Part shown: positions 55,429 through 63,747 of the stretch, piece after piece
How positions within the stretch are numbered: the stretch's first letter is position 1
Layout: each line of letters begins with the position of its first letter
NCBI RefSeq assembly: GCF_038039535.1
Contig: NZ_JBBPHP010000009.1
Location: 124,001-188,000, forward strand
Source: Catalinimonas sp038039535
Lineage (GTDB): Bacteria; Bacteroidota; Bacteroidia; Cytophagales; Cyclobacteriaceae
Reading direction: 5' to 3'
DNA length: 64,000 nucleotides
The notes under the pieces: generated by a model
What the model saw: only the letters and a program-made list of their open reading frames with translations
Told to the model about the DNA's origin: nothing
Database searches by the model: none
Program-made: the position numbers and the translations under genes

Positions 55429-56037
55429 ATGAAATCAATTAAACTCATTGCCTCAATTGCCCTTATCGCTTCGGTATTGGTATCATTTACCTTGCCTACT
55501 AAAGTTGAATCTTACAATGTGGATGCCGAGGCGAGTACTCTCGTATGGACTGGTCGCAAAGTAACCGGAGAGCATACAGGAACCATCAAAATCAAAGAAG
55601 GTAATCTGGATGTAAATGGCGATAAGCTGCAAGGTGGTAGTTTTGTAATTGACATGAGCACCATAGCAAACGATGATCTGGAAGGCGAATACAAAGGCAA
55701 ACTGGAAGGACACCTGAAGTCTGACGATTTCTTCGGTGTAGCAAATCATCCTACTGCTCAGTTTGTCATCACCAAAGCCAAGGCTAACAAAGATGGTCAG
55801 TACGAAATTACTGGTGACCTGACAATCAAAAACATCACCAACGAAGTGACTTTCCCAGCTACTGTAAAAGTAAACGGAGGTCAGGTAACAGCCGATGCTA
55901 AAATCGTAGTAGACCGTTCAAAATATGATGTACGTTATGGTTCAGGTAGCTTCTTTGACAACTTAGGTGACAAAACCATCTACGATGAATTTGATCTGGA
56001 AGTAAGTCTGGTTGCCAATACTGCCGTAGGTAAATAA
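55429..56037 (+). CDS. YceI-family protein
   Basis: A 202-residue secreted protein, signal SIALIASVLVSFTLPTK. The lipocalin-like YceI fold is visible in YNVDAEASTLVWTGRKVTGE, HTGTIKIKEGNLDVNGDKLQ, GSFVIDMSTIANDDLEGEYK, and GHLKSDDFFGVANHPTAQF. The family binds polyisoprenoid chains in the periplasm. It is alone on this strand with a strong terminator 25 bp later. The codon pattern looks like that of a well expressed gene. Confidence 0.95.
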   Translation: MKSIKLIASIALIASVLVSFTLPTKVESYNVDAEASTLVWTGRKVTGEHTGTIKIKEGNLDVNGDKLQGGSFVIDMSTIANDDLEGEYKGKLEGHLKSDDFFGVANHPTAQFVITKAKANKDGQYEITGDLTIKNITNEVTFPATVKVNGGQVTADAKIVVDRSKYDVRYGSGSFFDNLGDKTIYDEFDLEVSLVANTAVGK

Positions 56038-56061
56038 GATATACTCGCTTAACCTTTACTT

Positions 56062-56094
56062 GCCTCTTTCGGGATTTCCGGGAGAGGCTTTTTT
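56062..56094 (+). terminator. Rho-independent terminator of the YceI gene
   Basis: GCCTCT (56062-56067) with AGAGGC (56083-56088) plus inner pairing, then TTTTTT at 56089-56094. Confidence 0.8.
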
Positions 56095-56100
56095 ATAAAT

Positions 56101-56129
56101 AAAGCGCTATTCCACGGGAATAACGCTTT
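56101..56129. terminator. Hairpin between convergent YceI and ATP-grasp genes
   Basis: AAAGCGCTATTCC (56101-56113) with GGAATAACGCTTT (56117-56129), 13 bp with one mismatch and a 3-nt loop. It may back up termination from either side; no strong T run follows on either strand. Confidence 0.45.
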
Positions 56130-56174
56130 ATGAAAAAAAGTTTGGTTGGTATAATTTAGCAGTAAAGCAATCAT

Positions 56175-57215
56175 CTATAGTGTATTGACCGTCTTGTTAT
56201 CAATAGCTCCATCATAGGTATTTCGGTAATAGACCTTTTTCTCTATTGCTCTTATTATCTTGCTGCCGTAATCTACATCATACATCTGCGACATCAGATT
56301 AAGCCCTCCCGGACTAAACACATTTACTTCCATCAGTTTATCCCCCACAATGTCTACGCCTACCAGAAACATACCGTCCTGCACCAGTTTAGGACGCAGC
56401 ACTTCCATCAGCTGTAGCATTTCTTCGGTCACTTCGGCTTTCATGGGTTTACCTCCCGCATGTATGTTACTTCTGATCTCATCTGCCTGATTTACCCTGC
56501 GCAAGCCAGCATATTTACCATTACACTGCAAAGGCTTACCGTTCATCAGGAAGAGGCGGGTATCTCCTTCCTTGGCTTTGGGCAGATATTCCTGTGCAAT
56601 GATATATCCATCGCGACTGATGGCTTCAATGATCTGGTTAAGATTACTTTTGGACTTATTGTCTACCATAAATACATTGGAGCCTCCCGAACCCTGCAAA
56701 GGTTTGAGAATCATCTTTTCCTTCTCGTCCTTGAAAAAAGCATGTATTTCTTTTGGATCACGCGTGATAATAGTTCTGGGACGCAGTATTTCAGGAAAAT
56801 GCTGGAAATACATTTTGTTGATGGCATCAGACAAACTGCCGGGATGGTTCAAAACGATTACATTATCTTTCAGCGCAATCTGCGCAAAGATATAGGGCGC
56901 ATTCTGTGCCCAGTTCCTTTCGTTCATGTCATCGGCAGGATTATTCCTCAGAAATATCACATCCAGTTCCTCTGAACTGACATGGGTAGTTTCTGCATTT
57001 TGCAAATCCTTTAGAAAGGTAGAAGAAGACTTATATTTATGCTCCTTTACCGTCTTGGCACGGGCTACCATATGTCCATCTGAGGTGTAGCCCAGGTCGC
57101 CCACCCCTATGAGGTAAACTTCATGCCCCATTTTATAAGCCGACAAGGCAAGATAAATCGTGGTATAACCATCGCGTTCTGTTTCTATGCTATTGATAAC
57201 GAATGCTATCTTCAT
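56175..57215 (-). CDS. ATP-grasp ligase, glutathione-synthetase-like
   Basis: A 346-residue cytosolic protein from ATG 57215 (KIAFVINSIETERDGYTTIY); a longer start at 57257 is unlikely. The fold follows the GshB/RimK type. IFLRNNPADDMNERNW and NHPGSLSDAINKMYFQHF occur in the N-domain. KMILKPLQGSGGSNVFMVDN at about 167-186 holds the ATP-binding Lys and the glycine-rich loop, and VDIVGDKLMEVNVFSPGGLN near 300-320 supplies the Mg2+ ligands. It should join a carboxylate to an amine; true glutathione synthesis is unproven and no gshA is nearby. It overlaps by 26 bp the QEGLA-protein gene and ends the three-gene operon. Confidence 0.9.
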   Translation of the reverse strand: MKIAFVINSIETERDGYTTIYLALSAYKMGHEVYLIGVGDLGYTSDGHMVARAKTVKEHKYKSSSTFLKDLQNAETTHVSSEELDVIFLRNNPADDMNERNWAQNAPYIFAQIALKDNVIVLNHPGSLSDAINKMYFQHFPEILRPRTIITRDPKEIHAFFKDEKEKMILKPLQGSGGSNVFMVDNKSKSNLNQIIEAISRDGYIIAQEYLPKAKEGDTRLFLMNGKPLQCNGKYAGLRRVNQADEIRSNIHAGGKPMKAEVTEEMLQLMEVLRPKLVQDGMFLVGVDIVGDKLMEVNVFSPGGLNLMSQMYDVDYGSKIIRAIEKKVYYRNTYDGAIDNKTVNTL

Positions 57216-59037
57216 GATTAATGAGTTTAGTAATTGGAATCCCCCGGCGAACTTCATCCAACATGCTGCTGGCCAGTTCGCTATTGATATAAGGCGGTAG
57301 AAAGGGAGTTTTGACTACCCGCCGGTGTATAAGTTCTTTAACATAGGGCACATGAGCGAGGGCAAATTTACCGGCGTATAGCGGTTCCAGTTCCCCACCT
57401 TTTCTCAGATACTCCATCAACTTTATCAGGCCTTTCAGATAGGCGGCATCTTTGGTAAGACCACCGCCTCTGTGTACCCTGGTGCTTATGTTGAATGCGC
57501 TTTTGTCAACAAAACCGTAATCCTGGTTAAGCATGCGATAAGTCTCAATGAAGTCAGCACCCTCACAAACCGACTGCACAGCCAGTACACGAATGGCTAA
57601 TATTCTTAAGCGAGCCGCGGTCAGGCCCCCTACTAAGTATTCTGCCATCACCGCCAGGCCTTCCTGCAGAGGGTCGTATCCTGCCATACCGGCATAGAAT
57701 AATTTGAACGGTTGATGTTTACCGTTTCCGTAGGTGAGAATATGTGTACCTACCTCATGTTGTAGCAGTGCCTCTGCCCTTGCTCCTTCTAATGAAAAAT
57801 CTTCTCCGATCAGCAGCTTGCTTTTGGATACCATAATACCATTGATATCTTTTCTGATTTCTACTCCCAGTTCCACATCAGGAAAATGGGGGCGATAATA
57901 CTCTAATTCTGTTAAGGCAAGTTGCTTAAATTCTTCAGCCTGCATTCGCTCTCCCTCCTCACGCTCTTCTGCTGAAATTTCTTCCAATATCTCTTTTGCT
58001 ATTTGTATAAGTTCCTCTCCCAGCTCACCATAAAGGCTGTTACTCAGGTGCAGAAAGCTTTTGGTCTCTCTTTCTTCCAGCATCAGCAGCTGTTTTTCCA
58101 GTTCCATCCGTTTGTCACGGAAGAGGAAAGCCAGCGTAGGGTCTTCAATGTTCTCCAGCTGTAAATTGAACAGGCGGCGCTTTGCTTCTTCCGGGTCCAG
58201 TGAGATCAGTCGGTAATTGAACTCGGGAGGTTTGTTGTAATGATGTTTTTTAAAGTTCTCAAACTCCACCGTCTGGTTTACCGGGCTAACCCGCAGCAGA
58301 AAGTTCATCTTCTCACTCACTTCCGCCAGCTGACGATCTGCCGAGCGTACCATTTGTGTCAGTTGAGTTTTGCCCAGCGTGAGATAGTGTCCAAACTGAT
58401 TGGATGTCTGTACCCTGATAAACTCAAAGGCTGCTTTCTTCAGCACCTGTGAGATTTTGCGCCTCACCTTGCGGTACAATAAAGCATATAGATTTCCCTT
58501 TTCATCCTGATAAATCAAAGGAATTTCTATTCCTACCTGTAAGGTTCCTACCTCCTTCGCTTTGTCCAGGGAGAGCAAAGGCGCTAATCCCGGAGGGTGG
58601 CGATGCACAGCGTTCAGCACCTGTACTTTCAGCGGATTGTACACAGCTTCTATCTCTTCAAAGCCTTCTTTCAGGGCTTTGATTGTAGCGGGCGAACGAT
58701 CTTCAGGGGCATATATCTTGAATGTTTCAATGCCATTCTCTGGAGCCATCCACAATTCAATGATCATAAAGGCATGGAAGGCATGAGAGGCCGTAGCTGC
58801 AATGCAGGAAAGCAATTCATCAATTTCCAGATCCTGTCGCACGATGAGGTACGCCCCCTGCGTCTTCAGCAAACCGGATAAATATGTGTCTTCCTTTCCG
58901 GCATAGCGATACACGCAGAGATATGGCAGCGGTTTATCAATAAACAGCTTACCTCCCTCGGGTAAACGTCGGTTCACACTTTTACCATTTGCCAGCGAGC
59001 GGCAAACGTAACTGATGAATGTTTTTTCAAGACTCAT
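57190..59037 (-). CDS. DUF1704 / QEGLA-motif zinc metallopeptidase (TIGR02421)
   Basis: A 615-residue protein, labelled flavohaemoglobin expression-modulating in databases. It carries H427-E-V-G-T-H432, an HExxxH zinc motif, and the namesake Q458-EGLA, whose E459 is the likely third zinc ligand. GMAGYDPLQEGLAVMAEYLV surrounds it. Residues 1-130 form a separate N-terminal domain, and 130-300 a family-specific module (PLIYQDEKGNLYALLYRKVR). The eukaryotic MATCAP tubulin carboxypeptidase shares this DUF1704 domain, so C-terminal residue removal is a reasonable expectation. Overlaps join it to both neighbours (4 bp and 26 bp). Confidence 0.93.
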   Translation of the reverse strand: MSLEKTFISYVCRSLANGKSVNRRLPEGGKLFIDKPLPYLCVYRYAGKEDTYLSGLLKTQGAYLIVRQDLEIDELLSCIAATASHAFHAFMIIELWMAPENGIETFKIYAPEDRSPATIKALKEGFEEIEAVYNPLKVQVLNAVHRHPPGLAPLLSLDKAKEVGTLQVGIEIPLIYQDEKGNLYALLYRKVRRKISQVLKKAAFEFIRVQTSNQFGHYLTLGKTQLTQMVRSADRQLAEVSEKMNFLLRVSPVNQTVEFENFKKHHYNKPPEFNYRLISLDPEEAKRRLFNLQLENIEDPTLAFLFRDKRMELEKQLLMLEERETKSFLHLSNSLYGELGEELIQIAKEILEEISAEEREEGERMQAEEFKQLALTELEYYRPHFPDVELGVEIRKDINGIMVSKSKLLIGEDFSLEGARAEALLQHEVGTHILTYGNGKHQPFKLFYAGMAGYDPLQEGLAVMAEYLVGGLTAARLRILAIRVLAVQSVCEGADFIETYRMLNQDYGFVDKSAFNISTRVHRGGGLTKDAAYLKGLIKLMEYLRKGGELEPLYAGKFALAHVPYVKELIHRRVVKTPFLPPYINSELASSMLDEVRRGIPITKLINHEDSIRYQ

Positions 59038-59822
59038 GCCTTCACTTTATAGAGATCTTCAGCGGCCTTACAAACAGGGAGCATAGAAGAGATAAATAAT
59101 TCTCTAAGGTGTTTGAGCTGATCCTGATTGGCCTCACCTGTCCATTCGTTCATAAAAAACTTCTTTACTTCTATAGGCAGCACACATACCCTGTCTCCAT
59201 AGTGGTCGTTGATCCACTTACTGAAATAACCTCCCTTAAATTTTACATTCTCCCGCACGTCCAGGTGTCTGCCTTCAAAATTGTACTCTCTGAAGTTCTG
59301 TATCAGTGTATCCACTACCGGAGCCCAGTGCTTGCGGTCCATATTCTGCGTACCGATGTTGATTTCCGGATTCTCCTCAGGGCTGGCATAGCGGTCTACC
59401 CCTTCCCGGCGGAAGTTGTAAGAATGAAAATCATACACTACCAGCCAGGGATGCTTCAGCAGCAGCTGATCCAGATGATCGGCGATCTGACGGTAGAAGT
59501 TATCATATACATTCAGGGACTTTTCAATCAGTTCGGCAGGCACATCTTCTTGCCATACCTGCAAGCCCCAGCTATCTTTAGGTTTTGAGTACACCGCCTT
59601 TTCTCTGGGACGATTGACATCTACTTCAAAGCGTGAGTTGTGTACTTTTATTGTATTGTCGGAGATCTGTAGCCACTCAGTGGTGAAGGGATCTTCTTCC
59701 CTCAGCCGCTCTGTCTCATTCAGATTCAGGTAAGGCAGAAGCTCCGGTCTGATCTGATGACCGTTGTGTATCGCCGCTGTCACAATGGGGCTATCTCCTG
59801 TGTTGATTTCTATGTGTACCAT
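59034..59822 (-). CDS. N-formylglutamate amidohydrolase family protein
   Basis: A 262-residue enzyme from ATG 59822 (VHIEINTGDSPIVTAAIHNG); an upstream TTG at 59846 is less likely. HNGHQIRPELLPYLN carries the first metal ligands. WLVVYDFHSYNFRREGVDRY near 132-151 holds the second His, and RHLDVRENVKFKGGYFSKWI follows. The fold is related to zinc carboxypeptidases and AstE. It may cleave an N-formyl or N-acyl glutamate or another amide. It is the first gene of the operon; its stop overlaps the QEGLA start by 4 bp. Confidence 0.9.
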   Translation of the reverse strand: MVHIEINTGDSPIVTAAIHNGHQIRPELLPYLNLNETERLREEDPFTTEWLQISDNTIKVHNSRFEVDVNRPREKAVYSKPKDSWGLQVWQEDVPAELIEKSLNVYDNFYRQIADHLDQLLLKHPWLVVYDFHSYNFRREGVDRYASPEENPEINIGTQNMDRKHWAPVVDTLIQNFREYNFEGRHLDVRENVKFKGGYFSKWINDHYGDRVCVLPIEVKKFFMNEWTGEANQDQLKHLRELFISSMLPVCKAAEDLYKVKA

Positions 59823-60129
59823 AACTGAAGTATTACAATTTGGCAACCATTCTTATCTGGATAGAATCAATAGTGAAGGGTCAAATCCTATTCAAACAGT
59901 TTAAAAAGAGCTTTTTTGATTGTAATAAAGACTTTTGAAATTTTTTATCCAGGATAAACTTCGCACAACAGCTTAATGTCAGTTGAGGTAAAAAAATGGG
60001 GATTTCCACCTCATAGTAGTGGCATTTTGGCTACATAAAAGCTTCGTATAAACTGCTTTGCACTCCAACTTTCAGCGACAAAAGCTTAGTATTTTTTATT
60101 ATCTTGTAAGTTCACCTACTGCAAAAAGT
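59823..60129. other. Divergent intergenic region of the three-gene operon
   Basis: 307 bp separating the operon from the small membrane gene at 60130. It should contain the operon promoter. An imperfect TAGGATTTG lies about 75 bp upstream of ATG 59822 on the minus strand. Nothing else is evident. Confidence 0.35.
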
Positions 60130-60498
60130 ATGAAGATAAACGTTCAGAGATGGATAATTTTCCTTATCAGCCTGGGCTGTGCTTTGGTGAGCACGCAGTT
60201 TCCGGTGGAGCAGCAATTTTCCAGCATGATTCCTCTGGGCATGTTCTTTACTTTCTTTTGTGGTCTGGTGAGCATTTATGGAAATATGAGCGCCGTTGAA
60301 AAGAAGAGCAGTACCGTTAACCGTAGCCGCAAAGTACTTACAGTGCTGAACTTTGCCTGCCTGCTCATCATCTGTAGTACTTTAGGCTGGATCCTCGGAG
60401 GGCTAATAGCTTTTAGCCAGACTAATTTCTTTGCTTTCTCCATCATGCTTTACTTCCTGGGCCTCCGTTTGGGTACCTATCTTCAATTTCATTTTTAA
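60130..60498 (+). CDS. Hypothetical membrane protein
   Basis: A 122-residue protein from ATG 60130 (the frame extends to a TTG at 60058). Four predicted transmembrane helices, at about 8-23, 32-50, 70-92 and 96-114. The order of hydrophobic segments (RWIIFLISLGCALVSTQF; SMIPLGMFFTFFCGLVSIYG) gives no recognised family. It is not in an evident operon. Confidence 0.65.
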   Translation: MKINVQRWIIFLISLGCALVSTQFPVEQQFSSMIPLGMFFTFFCGLVSIYGNMSAVEKKSSTVNRSRKVLTVLNFACLLIICSTLGWILGGLIAFSQTNFFAFSIMLYFLGLRLGTYLQFHF

Positions 60499-60640
60499 AA
60501 CATTTAGCAGCCGAGATTATAGCGCTCCGGCTTCAGGATATCTCGTTAGATTCCGGAAAGTAAGGTTAAAAAATACACCTGGCGATACTGATTATCTTGC
60601 TGAGAAGCTGGCCAGGGATAATTTTTGTCAGTCCCTATGT

Positions 60641-61585
60641 TTAATCACCTGCTTCGGGCAGGTTCCAGAAGTTAATCGTATGTTCCGGAGAGGAAACGAT
60701 AGCAAAGCGACCATCCCGGGAGAAGGTGGCGCTGGTATATTCCACTCTGCTAAGCTCACCAAAAGTTTTGAGCAGGGTACCATCTAATCGCCAGAGGCGG
60801 GCAGTAGCATCTTCGCTGGCGGTAAGGATGTACTGACCATCAGCAGAGAATTCAGCCTGGTTGATTTCATCTTTATGTCCTTCAAAAGTATTCAATAGCT
60901 TTCCATCAACCGACCAGAGGGCAGCAGTACGATCAAAACTAGCCGTTAAGATATGCTTGGCGTCGGGTGAAAAGCTGGCCGCACTCACGCCATTGCTATG
61001 ATGAGCAATACTGTACTTTTGCTCGCCCTCTATACTCCATAGCGAGAAAGTATTATCACAGCTAGCCAACACAATATGCTGGTCGTCGGGTGAGAAAGAA
61101 GCCTGATAAATGGTACAGCTATGTCCGGGAAATTCTCTGACCAACTCTCCCTCAGCAGTCCACAGACGGGCTACATTATCTCCTCCTCCACTCAGGATAT
61201 ATTGACCATCATGCGAGTAGGTTACGGTCTTGACATAAATTTTATCGGCCTTCACAGTTTTGATTTTATTGCCCTCCCTATCCCAGATGATGAAGGTCTC
61301 ATCACTACCGGCAGTCACAAAACGCTGACCATTGGGAGAAAAGCTCACATCGTTGACACTCCTGAGATGTACATTCAGGCTTAGAAGATGGTTTCCATCC
61401 GCATCCCAGAGTATGGCCTTATCGTCCTCACTACCGGAAAGCAGATATTTACCATCGGGTGACTGGACGAGGCCTAATATGGCTTCATCATGGCCTGAGA
61501 AAGACTTTGAAATGACACAGGACTGGGCATATACCGTAGAAACTTGCAGCATAGCTGCTAAGAAAAGCAGAAAAGAAAATTTCAT
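60641..61585 (-). CDS. Secreted WD40 seven-blade propeller protein
   Basis: A 314-residue protein; signal SFLLFLAAMLQVSTVYAQS. Seven WD40 repeats of about 41 residues fill the rest, each ending in an LWD-like dipeptide (LSGSEDDKAILWD; VTAGSDETFIIWD; LTASFDRTAALWS; VSSPEHTINFWN is the last). It forms a complete propeller by itself, presumably a periplasmic or surface protein-binding scaffold. Blades 1, 4 and 6 carry the GH dipeptide. There is no catalytic domain. Confidence 0.9.
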   Translation of the reverse strand: MKFSFLLFLAAMLQVSTVYAQSCVISKSFSGHDEAILGLVQSPDGKYLLSGSEDDKAILWDADGNHLLSLNVHLRSVNDVSFSPNGQRFVTAGSDETFIIWDREGNKIKTVKADKIYVKTVTYSHDGQYILSGGGDNVARLWTAEGELVREFPGHSCTIYQASFSPDDQHIVLASCDNTFSLWSIEGEQKYSIAHHSNGVSAASFSPDAKHILTASFDRTAALWSVDGKLLNTFEGHKDEINQAEFSADGQYILTASEDATARLWRLDGTLLKTFGELSRVEYTSATFSRDGRFAIVSSPEHTINFWNLPEAGD

Positions 61586-61750
61586 ATCTATGGAGTTGGC
61601 TTAATGTTATTCAGGTTTATCCTCTACCCATATCTTCCACCATGAAGATAGCATTTTGATTTAAATCATAGCAGCCAAATTCGTTAGTCCTTCTTTAAGC
61701 ACGCATTATGCTAGCGCTCAAGCCGGGCAGGAAGGTGCGCGCTAGAGGGA

Positions 61751-61796
61751 GTAAATACTTTGAAGTTTGAAATTAAAGCTAGCTCTGCTTTAGCTT
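61751..61796. repeat. 46-bp dispersed repeat, copy 1
   Basis: GTAAATACTTTGAAGTTTGA begins the repeat, which ends AGCTCTGCTTTAGCTT. It aligns without gaps to 63891-63936 with seven mismatches (about 85 percent), same orientation. An AAAGCTA...TAGCTTT hairpin lies inside. Confidence 0.7.
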
Positions 61797-61838
61797 TCCT
61801 CGTCTGTGTGGACATTCCTTACTTTACCTACAGCAAGG

Positions 61839-63101
61839 TTATGCTATTTTAGCACTTGTTAACATTGCTTTCATTTTATGATACATCATTGAAAGAGCAC
61901 GGAAAATAATATTGAAAACAATGAAAAGAATAGTATCCTCACCAAATTGATAAATACTCAATACCAAGCAAAAAATTACAATTATCAGGTAAATGAGCCA
62001 ACCTCTGTAAGATATGCTTTTAGTATACATTATTTGATGGACCAATACAAGGAGAGACGAAGTATGTAAGCCTATTTGATAAAAATCAATAGAATAAAAA
62101 ATAACAGCAAGAATAAAAAAAGCGGTTGATATTAATATAAAACAATCCATGACCAATAACTTGAATTTCAAGTGCTTTGTAAATAATGGCCTAGATTCTC
62201 TACTTAGGAAGAATAGCCAAGTATCATAAATAGGTAAAAAAACAATTACACTAAGTTGAATAGCCAGATTTAAATTCCAGAATACTAAATAAAGCATCAG
62301 CCATACAGCATGTATGCCCTCTCTAAGTAAAGTAATGATGCAAAAAATAAGAAAACCGATATATATTATACGTATCAATTTTGATGGCATAGACTCAGGT
62401 TTCCCAATTTCTACTGCCCAATTCTTAAAATATAGAAAACCTGGGAGTTCACTTTTTAATGAAACCCTATATGCGTTTTGGATATGAAGATTATATGGTT
62501 GTTGTGCTAACGCTGATTGCAGTTCTACTTTAGAATTTTTTTTGGGGTCGCAAAGAGAAACAAGTCCTTTTGTAAGGAGATTTTGTGCATTGATTGGATT
62601 ATCTTTAAGCAGTTCGTTTGCGATTTTTTCAGCCTCTTCTTTTTCATGTAGAAATGATAAGGCTAAAGCCTTGGCTCGTAGACTTTGTGAATTATTTGGG
62701 TCAATCTTAAGCCCCTCATTCGCTATCTGGATAGCTTTTTTGTACTCTTGTCGCGAAATGTAGACAACACTTCTAAAACCAAATAAATCAGCGTCATTGG
62801 GGTTCAAATTTAGAGCAGCGGTGATAAGTTTATCTCCTTTTTCAGGGTTTTGGGAAAGAAGTTGAATTTTAGTAGCATTCTTATAATGCTCATATTCTAC
62901 AGGGTTAAGTTCAATAGCCTTCATAATTGAAGCTTCAGCTTTTCTCAGATTCATAAGTCCTTGGAAAAAAAGAGATTGGTATGCATAAAGCATGTCATCC
63001 TGAGGGGATCCGGGCAAAAGGTTCTCTACAAGTTTTAACCCTTCATTATATTTTTTGGATTGTAGATAAAAATTTGCCTTTAGATATTGGTCATTCGTCA
63101 T
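61839..63101 (-). CDS. TPR-repeat protein with C-terminal membrane domain
   Basis: A 420-residue protein. Residues 1-210 hold about six TPR-like helical repeats (NDQYLKANFYLQSKKYNEGL; NLRKAEASIMKAIELNPVEY; LITAALNLNPNDADLFGFRS; AIQIANEGLKIDPNNSQSLR). Residues about 245-420 are mostly hydrophobic with five or six transmembrane helices. There is no signal peptide, so the TPRs are cytosolic. The gene is AT-rich compared with its neighbours. It sits with the following lipoprotein gene between two copies of a 46-bp direct repeat, which hints at acquisition as a block. Confidence 0.82.
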   Translation of the reverse strand: MTNDQYLKANFYLQSKKYNEGLKLVENLLPGSPQDDMLYAYQSLFFQGLMNLRKAEASIMKAIELNPVEYEHYKNATKIQLLSQNPEKGDKLITAALNLNPNDADLFGFRSVVYISRQEYKKAIQIANEGLKIDPNNSQSLRAKALALSFLHEKEEAEKIANELLKDNPINAQNLLTKGLVSLCDPKKNSKVELQSALAQQPYNLHIQNAYRVSLKSELPGFLYFKNWAVEIGKPESMPSKLIRIIYIGFLIFCIITLLREGIHAVWLMLYLVFWNLNLAIQLSVIVFLPIYDTWLFFLSRESRPLFTKHLKFKLLVMDCFILISTAFFILAVIFYSIDFYQIGLHTSSLLVLVHQIMYTKSISYRGWLIYLIIVIFCLVLSIYQFGEDTILFIVFNIIFRALSMMYHKMKAMLTSAKIA

Positions 63102-63181
63102 TATATGCTATCAAAGGACTCAAGCAATGAGTAAGTGATTATTTATAGTATTGTTAAGGGCATAGCCAGAAGCTGACATGT

Positions 63182-63747
63182 TTAATATTTGTCATCGTTT
63201 TCTAATAATCTATGCAAGTGCTCATGTTTACTTATTCTTAATGACTCTGTGATCTTTGTCAATTGGGAATCTGGTTTACTTAATGGATGGGTAGCCATTA
63301 AAGAGATATACTGACCTTGATTTTTGAAACTAATATGAGTTTGCAGAAAATTAGTTGATCTACCTTCTATTTTAAATTTGACCACATGGATTGAGTCTCC
63401 ATTTATTATTTTCATACCTAAATCTTCTTGAAGTGTAATACCTGGCTTTTGTAGTTGAAGCAATTTGAAATCCTCTAAAAAGCTTTCCATATTATCTATC
63501 TTCATTGTATGACTGACGATAGCTAAGTCAGCAGATATGATCACTAAGTTAGGATTCTCTGCATATGCATACTTTTCAAGATTATTGTATTTATAAATGG
63601 CTAAAATAACGCCACTTTCATTTAATTTATGCCATTCTATAGGATACTCTATCTGAAAAAATTGATGATCAAAAGTTGTAGTTTCATGAGATGATTTTTT
63701 TGGCAGGATGCAATTAAAACTAAAATTAAGAACACAGACTTATTCAT
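63182..63747 (-). pseudogene. Lipoprotein gene frameshifted at an A7 tract
   Basis: An ATG at 63747 starts a lipoprotein signal (NKSVFLILVLIASCQKN) that stops soon after in its own frame. The neighbouring frame is open from there to 63182 and encodes a long, coding-like domain: FDHQFFQIEYPIEWHKLNES, then AIYKYNNLEKYAYAENPNLV and a 120-residue remainder. The two halves join at seven A residues on the coding strand (63695-63701); one extra A would restore a protein of about 188 residues. The domain resembles PsbP/DUF1795-type lipoproteins (YPIEWHKL). It may be a sequencing error, decay, or a slippage-controlled gene. Confidence 0.75.
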
